Assembly: GCA_003427395.1 (NCBI GenBank)
Contig: BFEA01000085.1
Span: 2,274,459-2,294,861, forward strand
Source of the DNA: Chara braunii
Taxonomy: Eukaryota; Streptophyta; Charophyceae; Charales; Characeae
DNA: 20,403 nucleotides
Reading direction: 5' to 3'
The translations under genes were made by a program, and so were the position numbers. This document shows, piece by piece, positions 1 through 9,236 of this stretch (within the stretch, counting starts at the first letter, position 1; the number at the start of each line of letters is the position of its first letter). The notes beneath the pieces are model-generated. The model had not been told where the DNA came from and made no database searches. It worked only from the letters and a program-made list of their open reading frames with translations.

Positions 1-549
1 CTCGTCTCCCCGAACGTCGTTCCTCCCGCTGCGCGCCTTCCCCCTTCCCTCCCCGAACGTCCTCCCGGACCTCCCCGGCCCTCGTGCCGAACCTCGTCCC
101 AAACCTCAGTCCTAACACCGCGCGTCTTCCCCCTCCCTCCCCGAACCTCCTCCCAGACCTCCCCCCCCGAAAGTTTGAAAGATAGGAGCATGACAACAGT
201 TCACTACAAAAGACCGACAACAACAACAACAACAATCAATCAATCAATCAATCTCCCCGAACCTCCCTTCCCCCCATCTTTCCCTCTTACCCCCTATCTT
301 CCCGAGCCTCCCACCCTCCCTTGTCTCCCCGAACGTCGTTCCTCCCGCTGCGCGCCTTCCACCTTCCCTCCCCGAACGCCCTCCCGGACCTCCCTGGCCC
401 TCGTGCCGAACCTCGTCCCGAACCTCAGTCCTAACACCACGCGTCTTCCCCCTCCCTCCCCGAACCTCCTCCCATACCTCCCCCCCCGGAAGTTCGAAAG
501 ATAGGAGCACGACAACAGTTCACTACAAAAGACGGACAACAACAACAAC

Positions 550-584
<35 letters not shown>

Positions 585-898
585 TCCTCGAACCTCCCTT
601 CCCCCCATCTTTCCCTCTTCCCCCCTATCTCCCCAAGCCCTGCACCCTCCCTTGTCTCCCCGAACGTCGTTCCTCCCGCTGCGCGCCTTCCCCCTTCCCT
701 CCCCGAACGTCCTCCCGGACCTCCCCGGCCCTCGTGCCTAACCTCGTCCCGAACTTCAGCCCTAACACCGCACGTCTTCCCCCCCCCTCCCCGAACCTCC
801 TCCCAGACCTCCCCCCCTGAAAGTTCGAAGGATAGGAGCACGACAACAGTTCACTACAAAAGACCGACAACAACAACAACAATCAATCAATCAATCTC
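1..898. repeat. 321-330 bp C-rich tandem repeat, about 2.75 copies
   Basis: The landmark gataggagca recurs at about 181, 502 and 831, and the landmark ccccgaacgtcgttcctccc recurs near 8, 328 and 658, giving a unit of about 321-330 bp. Each unit has a C-rich half (repeats of ctccccgaacctcc) and an AC-rich half with (AAC)n followed by (AATC)n. The number of AATC copies differs between units, which explains most of the length variation. The first unit is cut by the window edge. Open frames on both strands encode only proline/serine-rich or glycine/arginine-rich low-complexity peptides and I do not regard them as genes. Confidence 0.9.
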
Positions 899-1053
899 CC
901 GAACCTCCCCGAACCTCGTTTTGAACATCGTACTGACCCTACCGGCCAGTCTCCATTCCTCACTCCTTGAGCCTCCTTCCTCCCACTGCGCACCTCCCCT
1001 CTCCCTCCCCGAACCTCCTCCCGAAGCTCCCGGCGTGGAAGAAAGGACAAAGC

Positions 1054-1090
<37 letters not shown>

Positions 1091-1240
1091 GCCCGTCTCC
1101 AACCTTGTTCCTCCCACCTCCCGCCAGTCTCCATGCCCTTTCTTCCCGCCAGTCTCCATCCCAACCCCCCATCTCTCCCGACCCTACCCGCGGACAAACC
1201 CGGAAGAGAGAGAGAGAGAGAGACTGACCTGCTTCTTGGG
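898..1240. repeat. C-rich low-complexity DNA with two (GA)n microsatellites
   Basis: This stretch continues the ctccccgaacctcc-type composition of the tandem repeat upstream but loses its periodicity. Two GA microsatellites lie at about 1056-1087 (16 dinucleotides) and 1205-1223. The DNA around them is partly duplicated: ccgccagtctccat occurs twice between 1121 and 1160. On the minus strand the microsatellites translate as Ser-Leu runs, which creates spurious long open frames. Confidence 0.8.
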
Positions 1241-1940
1241 CGACGACGGCGGTTGGCTGGTACGGCGGTGAGGGCTGGACGATCGCGGCCGCTGGATGGT
1301 TCTTGGACGTTGGCGGCGGCTGCGTGTTTCATCGGCGATGGCGGCGTCTTCGTGGATGCCTGAGGGACTGCAGGGGAGATGTGACGGGCAGCAGCCGGCG
1401 GCTTCCGAACAGCGCGCTGTCGAGCGCATCGGTCCCGCACGGGGACCCTCCCGGCCGCGCCACGCAGGATTATGCAGGATTTATCGCGGAGAGCGTCTGC
1501 CGCTGCGGCCGAGTGCGCCAGCCGTACCTCTCGCGAGCCCCTACGACAGGACAGAGTCACGCGAGGCACCGCTTACCTCCACCTGCGGGAGCTGTCACCA
1601 TCCCTTAGGTGGGCGTATCCCCGCCGAGCTGCTGAACCACATGCGGAAGCTTTTCGTATGCAATTGCAGAGGTGGCCCAGCCGAGGGTGTTTCTCGTTCG
1701 CTGTAGCATAGGGGGTTACGCGCGGTCGAACGCCCGAAAAAATCGAACCCGCACGCGAATCGACGTTCTGGGGGGCTGAGGTCCCAAACGCGACTCGGCG
1801 CCGGTCGACTAAGACGCATCACGCACACTACGCGTACACCACAACACTTACATCTACCCACACATAACACATGGAAATACACAAAATAGACCTCATGAAC
1901 GACGCCACCACACCACAATACTCCTAGTCCCTTCCGTATC
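1240..1940. other. GC-rich stretch without a recognisable gene
   Basis: The stretch is GC-rich and CpG-rich. An open frame of 136 codons (1296-1706, +) and several overlapping ones exist, but none has a recognisable domain, and open frames are expected by chance at this GC content. I see no splice-supported gene structure. From about 1800 the composition changes to AC-rich. Confidence 0.5.
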
Positions 1941-1941
1941 A

Positions 1942-2304
1942 GACCCATAACTTCATGCCGCGAGAATCAGGTAGGTTCCGCGCGCTGGACTTTTGTATAA
2001 GAGTCGTGCGCGCGCATGACCTGCTCATATCGGCCAGCCATGCGGGCATTCGCAAACATTCGCGCTGATGGGGTACTATGTGGTACTCGTAGCCTCGCGG
2101 CCCTTGATAATCTCGAGGGTCGCGTTCGACACTCAAGTGTCGGCTGACAGGCGCTTTGAGGGGTAATCTCTCGACGCCAGACAACCGCCATGTGCGGTTG
2201 AAGACCACACCCTCTTCTGCACCCTGTGCAGAGGGGTTGAGTAGACAGCTTTAGGGCTGTCGTGGTAGCCAAAATCAAGGGGTCTGACTTTGACGGCTAC
2301 CACG
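1942..2304. repeat. Hairpin-rich diverged repeat, copy A
   Basis: This copy starts with gacccataactt, as copy B does at 2573, and shares ordered words with it: gtataa, gtgcg, an actatgtg block, ggggtaa and tcttctgcaccctg. It contains a dense run of perfect or near-perfect hairpins: 2096-2124 (CGCGGCCCT/AGGGTCGCG, one G-T pair), 2127-2142 (CGACACT/AGTGTCG), 2182-2200 (CAACCGC/GCGGTTG), 2216-2232 (TCTGCAC/GTGCAGA), 2245-2260 (ACAGC/GCTGT) and 2261-2304. No coding sequence is recognisable. It may be a structured RNA, a non-autonomous mobile element or a satellite. Confidence 0.6.
2261..2304. repeat. Perfect 10-bp inverted repeat
   Basis: CGTGGTAGCC (2261-2270) pairs exactly with GGCTACCACG (2295-2304). 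Part of the 24-nt interior also pairs (AAATCA against TGACTT with one mismatch). It closes copy A of the hairpin-rich repeat and directly follows the 2245-2260 hairpin. Confidence 0.85.
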
Positions 2305-2424
2305 GATTACAACGTCCAACCACAAAGACTTTAAGGAGGAAACAACTGCAGATAGTCTGATAGCCGTCCCAACTGGAAGGGGTAGGCCAACGCGAAGGGG
2401 TGCGCTGGCTAAGGTCCAAAATCA

Positions 2425-2546
2425 GGCCCATAGGCCGCCTGACGTTCGAGATGTCGGAGACTCGTACGCGAGGCCCCATAGGCCGATTAGGGATGGTTCC
2501 CTGCCTACGCGTCGCTTTGCACGGCCGAAGCTCGGGCCTACTGGCC
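2425..2546. repeat. Three GGCC-loop-GGCC mini-hairpins
   Basis: GGCC-cata-GGCC (2425-2436), GGCC-ccata-GGCC (2472-2484) and GGCC-tact-GGCC (2535-2546) lie within 122 bp, between copies A and B of the hairpin-rich repeat. The stem CTCG-tacg-CGAG (2461-2472) adjoins the second. The stems are only 4 bp, so this is suggestive by recurrence, not by strength. Confidence 0.5.
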
Positions 2547-2572
2547 ATAACGTGCTTTTGCTTTCTCCGCAT

Positions 2573-2890
2573 GACCCATAACTTTAGAGCGCGGAAATCG
2601 GTAAGTGCTACGCGTATGGTTTAGTATAAAGCCGTGCGGACGCAGAACCTACGCATGCCGACCAACAATGCGAATTTGTGCACGCAGACGTGATGTCGGT
2701 GCACTATGTGATGCCCATACACGAGTGGCCTCTTTTGAGCCATGGGGTCGCTATCGATGCTCAGGCGTTGGCTGAAGCGCACGCTAAGGGGGTAAACCTT
2801 TAGCAAGCGCAGAACCGGCATGAGGGCCTTACCATCTTCTGCACCCTGAAGTACCCCAAAGGGTGCGGGGTAAGATGGTCCATAGGGCAA
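2573..2890. repeat. Hairpin-rich diverged repeat, copy B
   Basis: This is a diverged second copy of 1942-2304 in the same orientation, recognisable from gacccataactt onward with conserved words in the same order. Identity is low enough that the copies must be old or fast-evolving. The 3' part carries the hairpin at 2831-2879, which lies where copy A has its tcttctgcaccctg hairpin (2216-2232). The sequence of the paired arms differs between copies while pairing is kept. Confidence 0.6.
2831..2879. repeat. Two-tier hairpin (8 bp + 7 bp)
   Basis: ACCATCTT (2831-2838) pairs perfectly with AAGATGGT (2872-2879). Inside it GCACCCT (2841-2847) pairs with AGGGTGC (2860-2866), leaving a 12-nt loop. 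The corresponding hairpin of copy A (2216-2232) shares ctgcaccctg on its left side but uses different pairing partners. Confidence 0.85.
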
Positions 2891-3825
2891 GAAGGAATTC
2901 GGAGCGGTGGTGAGTTGTCTGGCGCATCACCAGCGATACGCTAATCCTTCTGCCCGGAACTTTGTCGTTCCACCAAATTAACCTTAACAAGGATGAAAAA
3001 CAAATCCTCTTAACACTATCGGAAGAAAATACCTTCAATGTTAGTCTGGGGCAAGTAACCTTAACGAGGATCTTGGTTTTCAGGCTTGGGACAACTGCCC
3101 TACCACACGAAGTCAAAGAGAATGGAAGGACGCAAGCGTGCGGTCGCATAGCCCCATAAGGGTTACCCGAGCGTACGCTTACTCTGATTATCACATCATC
3201 GGGCTGGGAAAAGAACAATCTCACCCAAAGCAACAGGCTGTGGGGTAGTGCACTCTCACGACAGTTGTGTGGTTTGCCCATCTGAATTCAAAACATAATC
3301 ACTCAATCATGAGTCAAATGAGACTCTTCCATACATACCTGCAATCATATACACAACATTCAAAGAACATCACACGTGCTAAAAGGGGTCAACTTTTCAG
3401 CCTCCTGCAACTCACACCCTGCCTTATGCACTCAAGCCCAACCATTTCCCCATCAATCCTTAACAAAGGTACTCAGTCTTTCAGAAATGGCCATTTATAA
3501 AGAAGCTGGGTGAAAATCCAAAGAAACACACAAATCCTGGCAAGGGCCAAGGCCTTAGGTTGAGAGGCAGGAGAAAAAGGAAAGTTGAGTCGTAAACCGA
3601 CGAATCGGCAACCGACCTGTTATCAGTGAAATCAGAAGAGTGATTCTTTCGTAGAATCAGGTCGAACAATTTGAGCCTTCAATCGAATGTGAAAACTTGC
3701 ATCACAGGACAGGTCAAAGAGAACCACTACTATGTTCAACCCAAGTAGAGGATAGTTCCTCAATTCGTACCCTAGCTCCTCTATCAGTCTCACGTTCAAC
3801 TTCCCTCGCTAACGCCAAGTCACTG
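2891..3825. other. No gene recognised
   Basis: The sequence has mixed composition. Short open frames (up to 150 codons, minus strand 2829-3281) have no recognisable domain and overlap the repeat copy B. A repeated word ccttaac(a/g)aggat occurs near 2983 and 3059. I see nothing else that I can name. Confidence 0.4.
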
Positions 3826-4023
3826 AGAAAATTTGGCAGCATCTCCCCTATCCAGGGTGGATTTGTCAAGTCTCTCTTAGCTAAAATATAATTTTACTCC
3901 CTAAATTCTGTGAAATTTCGGCAGCGCTTCCCGTAGGAAAATTGCCTTTCCAGAATCTCTACGAGTCCAAAAATACTCGACTCTTTCAGATTTGTAGAAA
4001 TTTCGACAGCGCTTCCCGTAGGA
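3826..4023. repeat. 85-bp tandem repeat, about 2.3 copies
   Basis: The motif gaaatttcggcagcgcttcc with small changes occurs at 3826-3852, 3912-3938 and 3997-4023, a spacing of 86 and 85 bp. The intervening sequences also align loosely (an aatctct or aagtctct block followed by an A-rich stretch and cattt or caaatt-like ends). The first copy is the most divergent, with catctcccctatcc in place of cgcttcccgtagg. Confidence 0.7.
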
Positions 4024-4080
4024 ACAGGAGGTTGCCAATATTTATACAAAGCTGAAACTGAAAAGACAAAACGTAACTAT

Positions 4081-4204
4081 ACTTGGGACTAACTTCTGAC
4101 ACTTAGGAGGTAGGATCAGCGATAATCTGTACGACCTCTTGATGAGGCTGTGCGATAACACTGATCCTAACTCCTAGTAGAGTCAGTCCTATCTTATCCC
4201 AAGT
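4081..4204. repeat. Three-tier nested inverted repeat
   Basis: The outer arm ACTTGGGA (4081-4088) pairs perfectly with TCCCAAGT (4197-4204). The middle arm CTGAC (about 4096-4100) pairs with GTCAG (4182-4186). The inner arm TAGGAGGTAGGATCAG (4104-4119) pairs with 4161-4176 over 15 of 16 positions. The 41-nt interior contains a further CCTC/GAGG pairing. As RNA this would be a single branched stem about 124 nt long. It lies just upstream of the short-hairpin array. Its function is unknown; candidates are a structured non-coding RNA, a foldback element or a recombination-prone cruciform. Confidence 0.8.
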
Positions 4205-4390
4205 TTTCCTTCCCATCATCCATCCTACCTGCCTATAGCTTTAGCACTCAGCGAGCATCTAAAGCAAAAGTGTGAGCCCACAAGCAGGCATAACCAAACA
4301 TCTCTCTCAATCCCACATTAATTTGAGCCAAGTAGTTCGTTAGATCACTCAGTTCTTCCCTTTTTAAGTCCCCCTCTCCTATGGCATATG

Positions 4391-5632
4391 GTCAGACAAG
4401 GCCCTAACCCTAGGGTATGTCTGACTTGCCTAGGTACACAAGTAAAATACGCACATTTGGACTGCCCTAACCCTAGGGTATGCCCAACATAACATGAATT
4501 GTACACATAAGGCATATGACCAGACCGCCCTAACCTTAGGGTACGTATGACTTCTGCCTAACTGACGACAAAAAAAACATAGAACTGGGCTGCCTTAACC
4601 CTAGGGTGTGCCCAATCTGCTTTAAACAAAGTTACATACGGCATCATTCTAGACCATCCCTACCCGGGGGTAGGTCTAGCTTGCCTGAACATAAATACAA
4701 ACGACAAAAAGTTGGACCGCCCTAACCCTAGGGTACGTCCAACCCACAGTACATCTACGACAAAAGCATATCACTAGGTCGCCCTAACCCTAGGGTACGC
4801 CTAGTTAGCCATACAGTTTAAGTTACATAAGGCAATGTGATAAGGTTGCCCTAACCCTAGGGTGTGCCTGATCTGCCTGAACAGTTATAAACACCGAAAT
4901 GCTGGACCGCCCTAACCCTAGGGTACGTCCAACTTACTTTAAACGACAAAGGCTTATTGCTAGGCCGCCCTAACCCTAGGGTACGCCTAGTTAGCCGTAC
5001 AACAAAAAATAGGGTACAAATACTTTCACAGACTTTATGTTTTTTCTTCTCTTATTAAGCAGTCGATCGAACCTTTCCAATAATGGAACTTCCGATCCTG
5101 CCTCTTGTCTAGAAGGGAAAATAAAACAGATTTATACTAACTCTCTGCTCCTTGTGTTATCACGAGCATATAACCGAACCGCCCTAAGGGTACGTTCAGT
5201 CTGCCCAGTTACCTTTGTTTTACTCTTCACCTCTTTCCCTTTTCCTTAGTTTTACGTGACTTACTGACTGGCTTTCCCCACCCGGGGTGCCCGTCTGTCA
5301 GAAGTATAAGTTCAATAAAATATATATATCAAAATTTATACTTTTGGTTGGCCAGTTAATTCGTGGCTCATGACTAAGCCGCCCTAACCCTAGGGTACGC
5401 TTAGTCTTATGTCGTTACTCCCTCAGAGGAAAACACGCACCGCAACTCATATAAACACCAGCATTCTGAGCCTTCCCCACCCGGGGTGCCCGTCCTCCTG
5501 TTCAGAAACCCGCAAATAAAACAACGACTGATCCTATCCCACCCGGGTAGACCAGCCATAAGAGCCACTCATTCAGATCAGCAAACCTCAAAAAAACATA
5601 GCACTGAGCCCACATCCACCCGGAGGGGCCAG
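4391..5632. repeat. Array of about 16 covarying hairpins with an ACCC loop
   Basis: The common form is basal stem, then (c)gCCCTA-ACCC-TAGGG(tac), then basal stem. Basal arms and starts: GTCAGAC/GTCTGAC 4391; TTGG/CCAA 4457; ACCAGAC/GTATGAC imperfect 4519; TGGGC/GCCCA 4586; CTAGACC/GGTCTAG 4649; GTTGGAC/GTCCAAC 4711; ACTAGG/CCTAGT 4773; GATAAGG/CCTGATC one mismatch 4839; GCTGGAC/GTCCAAC one mismatch 4901; CTAGGC/GCCTAG 4960; CCGAAC/GTTCAG 5174; CTGAC/GTCAG 5264; GACTAAGC/GCTTAGTC 5372; TTCTGA/TCAGAA 5464; CTGATC/GACCAG 5528; weak 5604. Spacing of the first ten is 59-67 bp. Five copies use another apical stem (CCCC-ACCC-GGGG type), keeping the loop. The copy at 5174 has lost the loop. No coding potential is seen. 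Confidence 0.88.
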
Positions 5633-5639
5633 CCTTGGG

Positions 5640-7381
5640 TGAACCCGGTCAAAACGCATGCATAACGCTTTCCTCCCGCCTTCCCCAATTTACCTTTGTC
5701 TGAATTCTCTCAAGGAGTTATCTGATCTCTCATATATAACTGTTTATTTACCCTTTCGCTGAGCATATCCTGACATACATAACAAAAGTAAGAAGTAATA
5801 ACCTCACATAGTTGTGTTCAAGTAGCCGAAGGATAAAGGTTAGGGGAAGGGATCACACAGGTTAACGAAGATATACCTGAAGTTCCCTGCCTCCAGAACC
5901 CCGCCTGGGCTCCGGCAGAGCTCCCGCAATCGGTGGGGCAACCTCCCACAGAGGCCTTGGCACGGACGTACGGGTTGCAATCCCGCCTGCCGCCTTCCTC
6001 TCGGCACCAATAGACTAGACTGAGACGGAGAAGGGTAGAAAGAGAATAAGTCAGACTCTCAGATGGGTGCTCTTAGACTCGCGTGAGAGGGCCTTGAAGC
6101 CTTGACTCGCCTGAGGGCCCCGCAATGATGGCCAGGAAACGCAAAGAAAATAATCCAGTCTTGGCCAAAACTCCAATTAACAGCTCCCTGAAAGACTCTA
6201 AATTGCAGCAGCGACTTCGTCGTCAAGAGAAATAGTACCGGTGTACTGCAGTAATGCACTGCGAGGGACAGTCCCCAGTACGGTCAATAACCCACAGCAG
6301 CAACCGCGTCCTGCTCTACAGCAGTGCACTGCAAGGAACAGTGCCTGCTCCGCAGTGATGCACAACTGGGAACAGCGCCCTTCACAGCAACAGCTGCAAT
6401 GCTCTGCACAGTAACAGCGCCCAGTCTGTGCCCTGCTCAGCAACAACGCCACTATAACGGTGCCCAGCTTGTGTGTAGTGGCAGCTCGCTCCACCCGTAG
6501 TCAGCACTTTGGGCGCACGGTAGGTACTCAACAGATACGCAGTTAGGTGCACAGCGGAGTATAGCAAGCCTTGACAGTTCAATATTCATTACAAACACAG
6601 AGTTTGCGCACAGCAGTAGGCTGTAGACTGCACAGCAACTGAGGCCACACAATTTGAAGGTACCGCTGTATGGTTGGCCTAGCCGCCTGTAGTCCGATCA
6701 GAACTCTCCCATGAGCTACCTATCATTGCGGCTCCCAAAACAGCAAGAACTCAGCAACACACAGTAACACAGCAGTTCGACAGCTTTCCACTTCACCTCT
6801 CTGAGACTACAAGTGTCACCACTCTCTCTGAACAACAGTATGTGCGAAGGATTCACTGGCCTCTTGGCCCATAGTTGAGTGTCACAGCCTGTCTGCACCC
6901 TCGAAACGCAAACAGCCACCCAAGAACCAATGCACAGGTATGACACCTATGAATGAATAGAAACAGCAAACGGAATGTCAGTCCAGGTGTACACCGGTCA
7001 CCTTCAGCGGCATAAACTGATCAGTATCCGGACGGCGATCACACAGCCTTCCTAACTACAGCTGTAGCGGTCGACGTCACCTGGTAACATCAGCAGCAAC
7101 AACTCCCAGGTATATGTAGCTTGGCACTGTAACTTGGCCCTTGGTTTAACCCGCATCGCCTGTTCTGCCTCCAGGGGCCAGTCCTAATGGCAAGGCGCAG
7201 GCAGATCCTGCCCTGCGGTTTGTCAACCTCGACCAGTTAAGTATAGCGATCCTTTTTATTGCACGCTGCAGCCCCCAGGGCATGACTACACCAAGACAAC
7301 GCTCCCAGTTAGCAGAACAGCAAGTCGACCCCAAAAATGAAGGCAGAGTTAACAGCGGGTCGAGCACAACCCCATCGCGGA
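5640..7381. other. No gene; degenerate repeats at 6248-6425
   Basis: No protein domain or RNA gene is recognisable. Between 6248 and 6425 a word close to gcagtgatgcactgcgaggg followed by acagtgccc recurs at about 6248, 6316, 6351 and 6391, a degenerate short tandem repeat rich in CAG. Open frames here are under 100 codons and are on the minus strand through that repeat. The remaining sequence shows nothing that I can assign. Confidence 0.45.
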
Positions 7382-8105
7382 CAGTAAATCAACAGGCAAT
7401 GGGTTCAACAGCATGCTCCATTACGGGACTGGTTCTCCATCCACCAAATGTACAAAACAAGAATAGATTCGCAATAAACTTACGAAGGTATTTCGACAGT
7501 TTCCGCCCCTTGTGTATACATCGACAGAGCTCCCTGCCAGTGCACTCGGAGGCTAGCTCTTATGAACAAACCGGGGTGGAGATCGTCCTCATTCTTTCTA
7601 ATGCACCTGGCCAACCTGACAGCCAGGTTCATAAGCCTCTTGCTGCATAACGGAGCCGAGAAACTACGGGCGAGTAGGGGCTGCCAACAACTGACCATGA
7701 GCAAACGCACCCGCAATAGCCAAATCTCCAGCTCCGCAGCCTGTTTCACATTACTCTGGTCGGTAACACGACTGAAAATTCGAATGAATCTCCCGCTGGA
7801 AAGTGACTAAGTACATTACCATATTATGATAAAATTATCCTCACGGTGTTGTCGTCCATACCCCTTCCTCATGCTCCGTCCTTGCTTCCTACAATCCTCC
7901 TTCCTGTTGTGACATTCTCCTTAGCCTCCCGTCTCAGTCCTTTCTGGCTCCCTATCATAGCTCTATCATCACCACGCCCGACCTTTCTCACGGCTGACCG
8001 CGCAGCTCCAATAACCTATGCCGACTAATCTACCAACTTCCTGTGAAAACTAATGCTACCATCATACTCGTAATGTCTCAAAACCCCGTAATCAAGTCCT
8101 TATTT

Positions 8106-8129
8106 GCTCGATTCCGTTGAGGAACGAGC
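8106..8129. repeat. Small hairpin, gattccgt family
   Basis: GCTCGATTCC (8106-8115) pairs with GGAACGAGC (8121-8129) around loop gttga with one bulged A. It is followed by gagatatctccttttcc. Relatives are at 8269-8290, 9009-9032, 9188-9209 and 9509-9538. The same downstream pattern (gagata or gagcta, then a pyrimidine-rich stretch) follows each copy. Confidence 0.7.
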
Positions 8130-8268
8130 GAGATATCTCCTTTTCCCTCACCACTTCCGCTCTCTCTCGGCACCTCCGCGTAGCTACTTCTATACTAAGT
8201 TTAATGCTAATCTGACCTCAGATTCGAGTTCGCCTAAGCCCAATGTATCAGGTTTGCATCTTCTCTCG

Positions 8269-8290
8269 CCTGATTCCGTCAAGAATCGGG
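8269..8290. repeat. Small hairpin, gattccgt family
   Basis: CCTGATTC (8269-8276) pairs with GAATCGGG (8283-8290) with one T-G pair around loop cgtcaa. It is followed by cgagctatgcactcttccc. It differs in its arms from the 8106 copy but keeps the pairing. Confidence 0.7.
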
Positions 8291-8315
8291 CGAGCTATGC
8301 ACTCTTCCCTTCTCC

Positions 8316-8316
8316 N
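8316..8316. other. Assembly gap or ambiguity (N) at duplication junction
   Basis: A single N separates the last base of duplication copy 1 from the first base of copy 2. Copy 2 continues past the equivalent point into a CT/CA microsatellite, so the N sits where an assembler would be expected to break. The tandem arrangement is therefore uncertain. Confidence 0.95.
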
Positions 8317-9008
8317 CAGTAAATCAACAGGCAATGGGTTCAACAACATGCTCCATTACGGGACTGGTCCTCCATCCACCAAATGTACAAAACGAGAATA
8401 GATTCGCAATAAACTTACGAAGGTATCTCGACAGCTTCCGCCCCTTGTGTATACATCGATAGAGCTTCCTGCCACTGCACTTGGAGGCTAGCTCTTATGA
8501 ACAAACCGGGGTGGAGATCGTCCTCATCCTTTCTAATGCACCTGGCCAACCTGACAGCCAGGTTCATAAGTCTCTTGCTGCATAACGGAGCCGAGAAACT
8601 ACGGGCGAGTAGGGGCTGCCAACAACTAACTATGAGCAAACGCACCCGCAATAGCCAAATTTCCAGCTCCGCAGCCTGTTTCACATTACTCTGGTCGGTA
8701 AAATGACTGAAAATTCAAATGAATCTTCCGCTGGAAAGTGACTAAGTACGTTACCATATTATGATAAAATTCTCCTCACGGTGTTGTCGTCCATACTCCT
8801 TCCTCTCTCCGTCCTTGCTTCCTAGAATCCTCCTTCCTGTTGTGACATTCTCCTCAGTCTCCTGTCTCGGTCCTTTCTGGCTCCCTATCATAGCTCTATC
8901 ATCACCACGCCCGACCTTTCTCACCGACTAATCTACAAACTTCCAGCGAAAACTAATGCTACCATCATACTCGTAATGTCTCAAAACCCCGTAATCAAGT
9001 CCTTATTT

Positions 9009-9032
9009 GCTCGATTCCGTTGAGGAACGACC
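9009..9032. repeat. Small hairpin, gattccgt family (in duplication copy 2)
   Basis: This is the counterpart of 8106-8129. GCTCGATTCC pairs with GGAACGA, but the last arm bases read acc instead of agc, so the base of the stem is weakened in this copy. Confidence 0.6.
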
Positions 9033-9187
9033 GAGATATCTCCTTTTCCCTCACCACTTCCGCTCTCTCTCGGCACCTCCGCGCAGCGTTTTTTCGATTT
9101 AGCTACTTCTATACTAAGTTTAATGCTAATCTGACCTCAGATTCGAGTTCGCCTAAGCCCAATGTATCACGTTTGCATCTTCTCTCT

Positions 9188-9209
9188 CCTGATTCCGTCA
9201 AGAATCGGG
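9188..9209. repeat. Small hairpin, gattccgt family (in duplication copy 2)
   Basis: This is the counterpart of 8269-8290 with identical arms CCTGATTC/GAATCGGG and loop cgtcaa. Confidence 0.65.
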
Positions 9210-9234
9210 CGAGCTATGCACTCTTCCCTTCTCC

Positions 9235-9236
<2 letters not shown>

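Larger units (their letters stand above)
7382..8315 (+). repeat. Direct duplication of about 930 bp, copy 1
   Basis: It begins cagtaaatcaacaggcaatg and ends cactcttcccttctcc, immediately before the N at 8316. It matches 8317-9235 nearly base for base. In the best-aligned 270 bp (7480-7749 against 8415-8684) I count about 11 differences, 10 of them transitions. Copy 1 has about 30 extra bases near 7990-8020 (ggctgaccgcgcagctccaa and following). The 89-codon minus-strand open frame shared by both copies differs at six or seven residues, so nothing suggests protein-level constraint. Confidence 0.9.
8317..9235 (+). repeat. Direct duplication of about 920 bp, copy 2
   Basis: It matches 7382-8315 from cagtaaatcaacaggcaatg to cactcttcccttctcc. 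Relative to copy 1 it lacks about 30 bases near 8925 and has an extra gcgttttttcgattta near 9088-9103. It runs on into the CT/CA microsatellite at 9237, which copy 1 lacks. It could be the second haplotype of the same locus placed in tandem by the assembler, or a true young tandem duplication. Confidence 0.9.

Noticed and set aside
175-882. Several 85-109 codon open frames in the first kilobase
   Set aside because: They are low-complexity products of a tandem repeat, present in multiple frames on both strands.
883-1569. 228-codon minus-strand open frame, the longest outside the retroelement
   Set aside because: It runs through GA microsatellites (SLSLSLSL) and C-rich tandem repeat DNA, has no domain and overlaps equally open frames on the other strand.
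4391-4990. CRISPR array or interstitial telomere interpretation of the regularly spaced repeats
   Set aside because: Spacing is regular, but the arms vary in compensatory pairs, there are no cas genes and the context is eukaryotic. The telomere-like word is not tandem and is replaced by CCCCACCCGGGG in some copies.
7480-8684. 89-codon minus-strand open frame found in both duplication copies
   Set aside because: It is shared only because the copies are nearly identical. About half of the differences change residues and there is no domain or start context.
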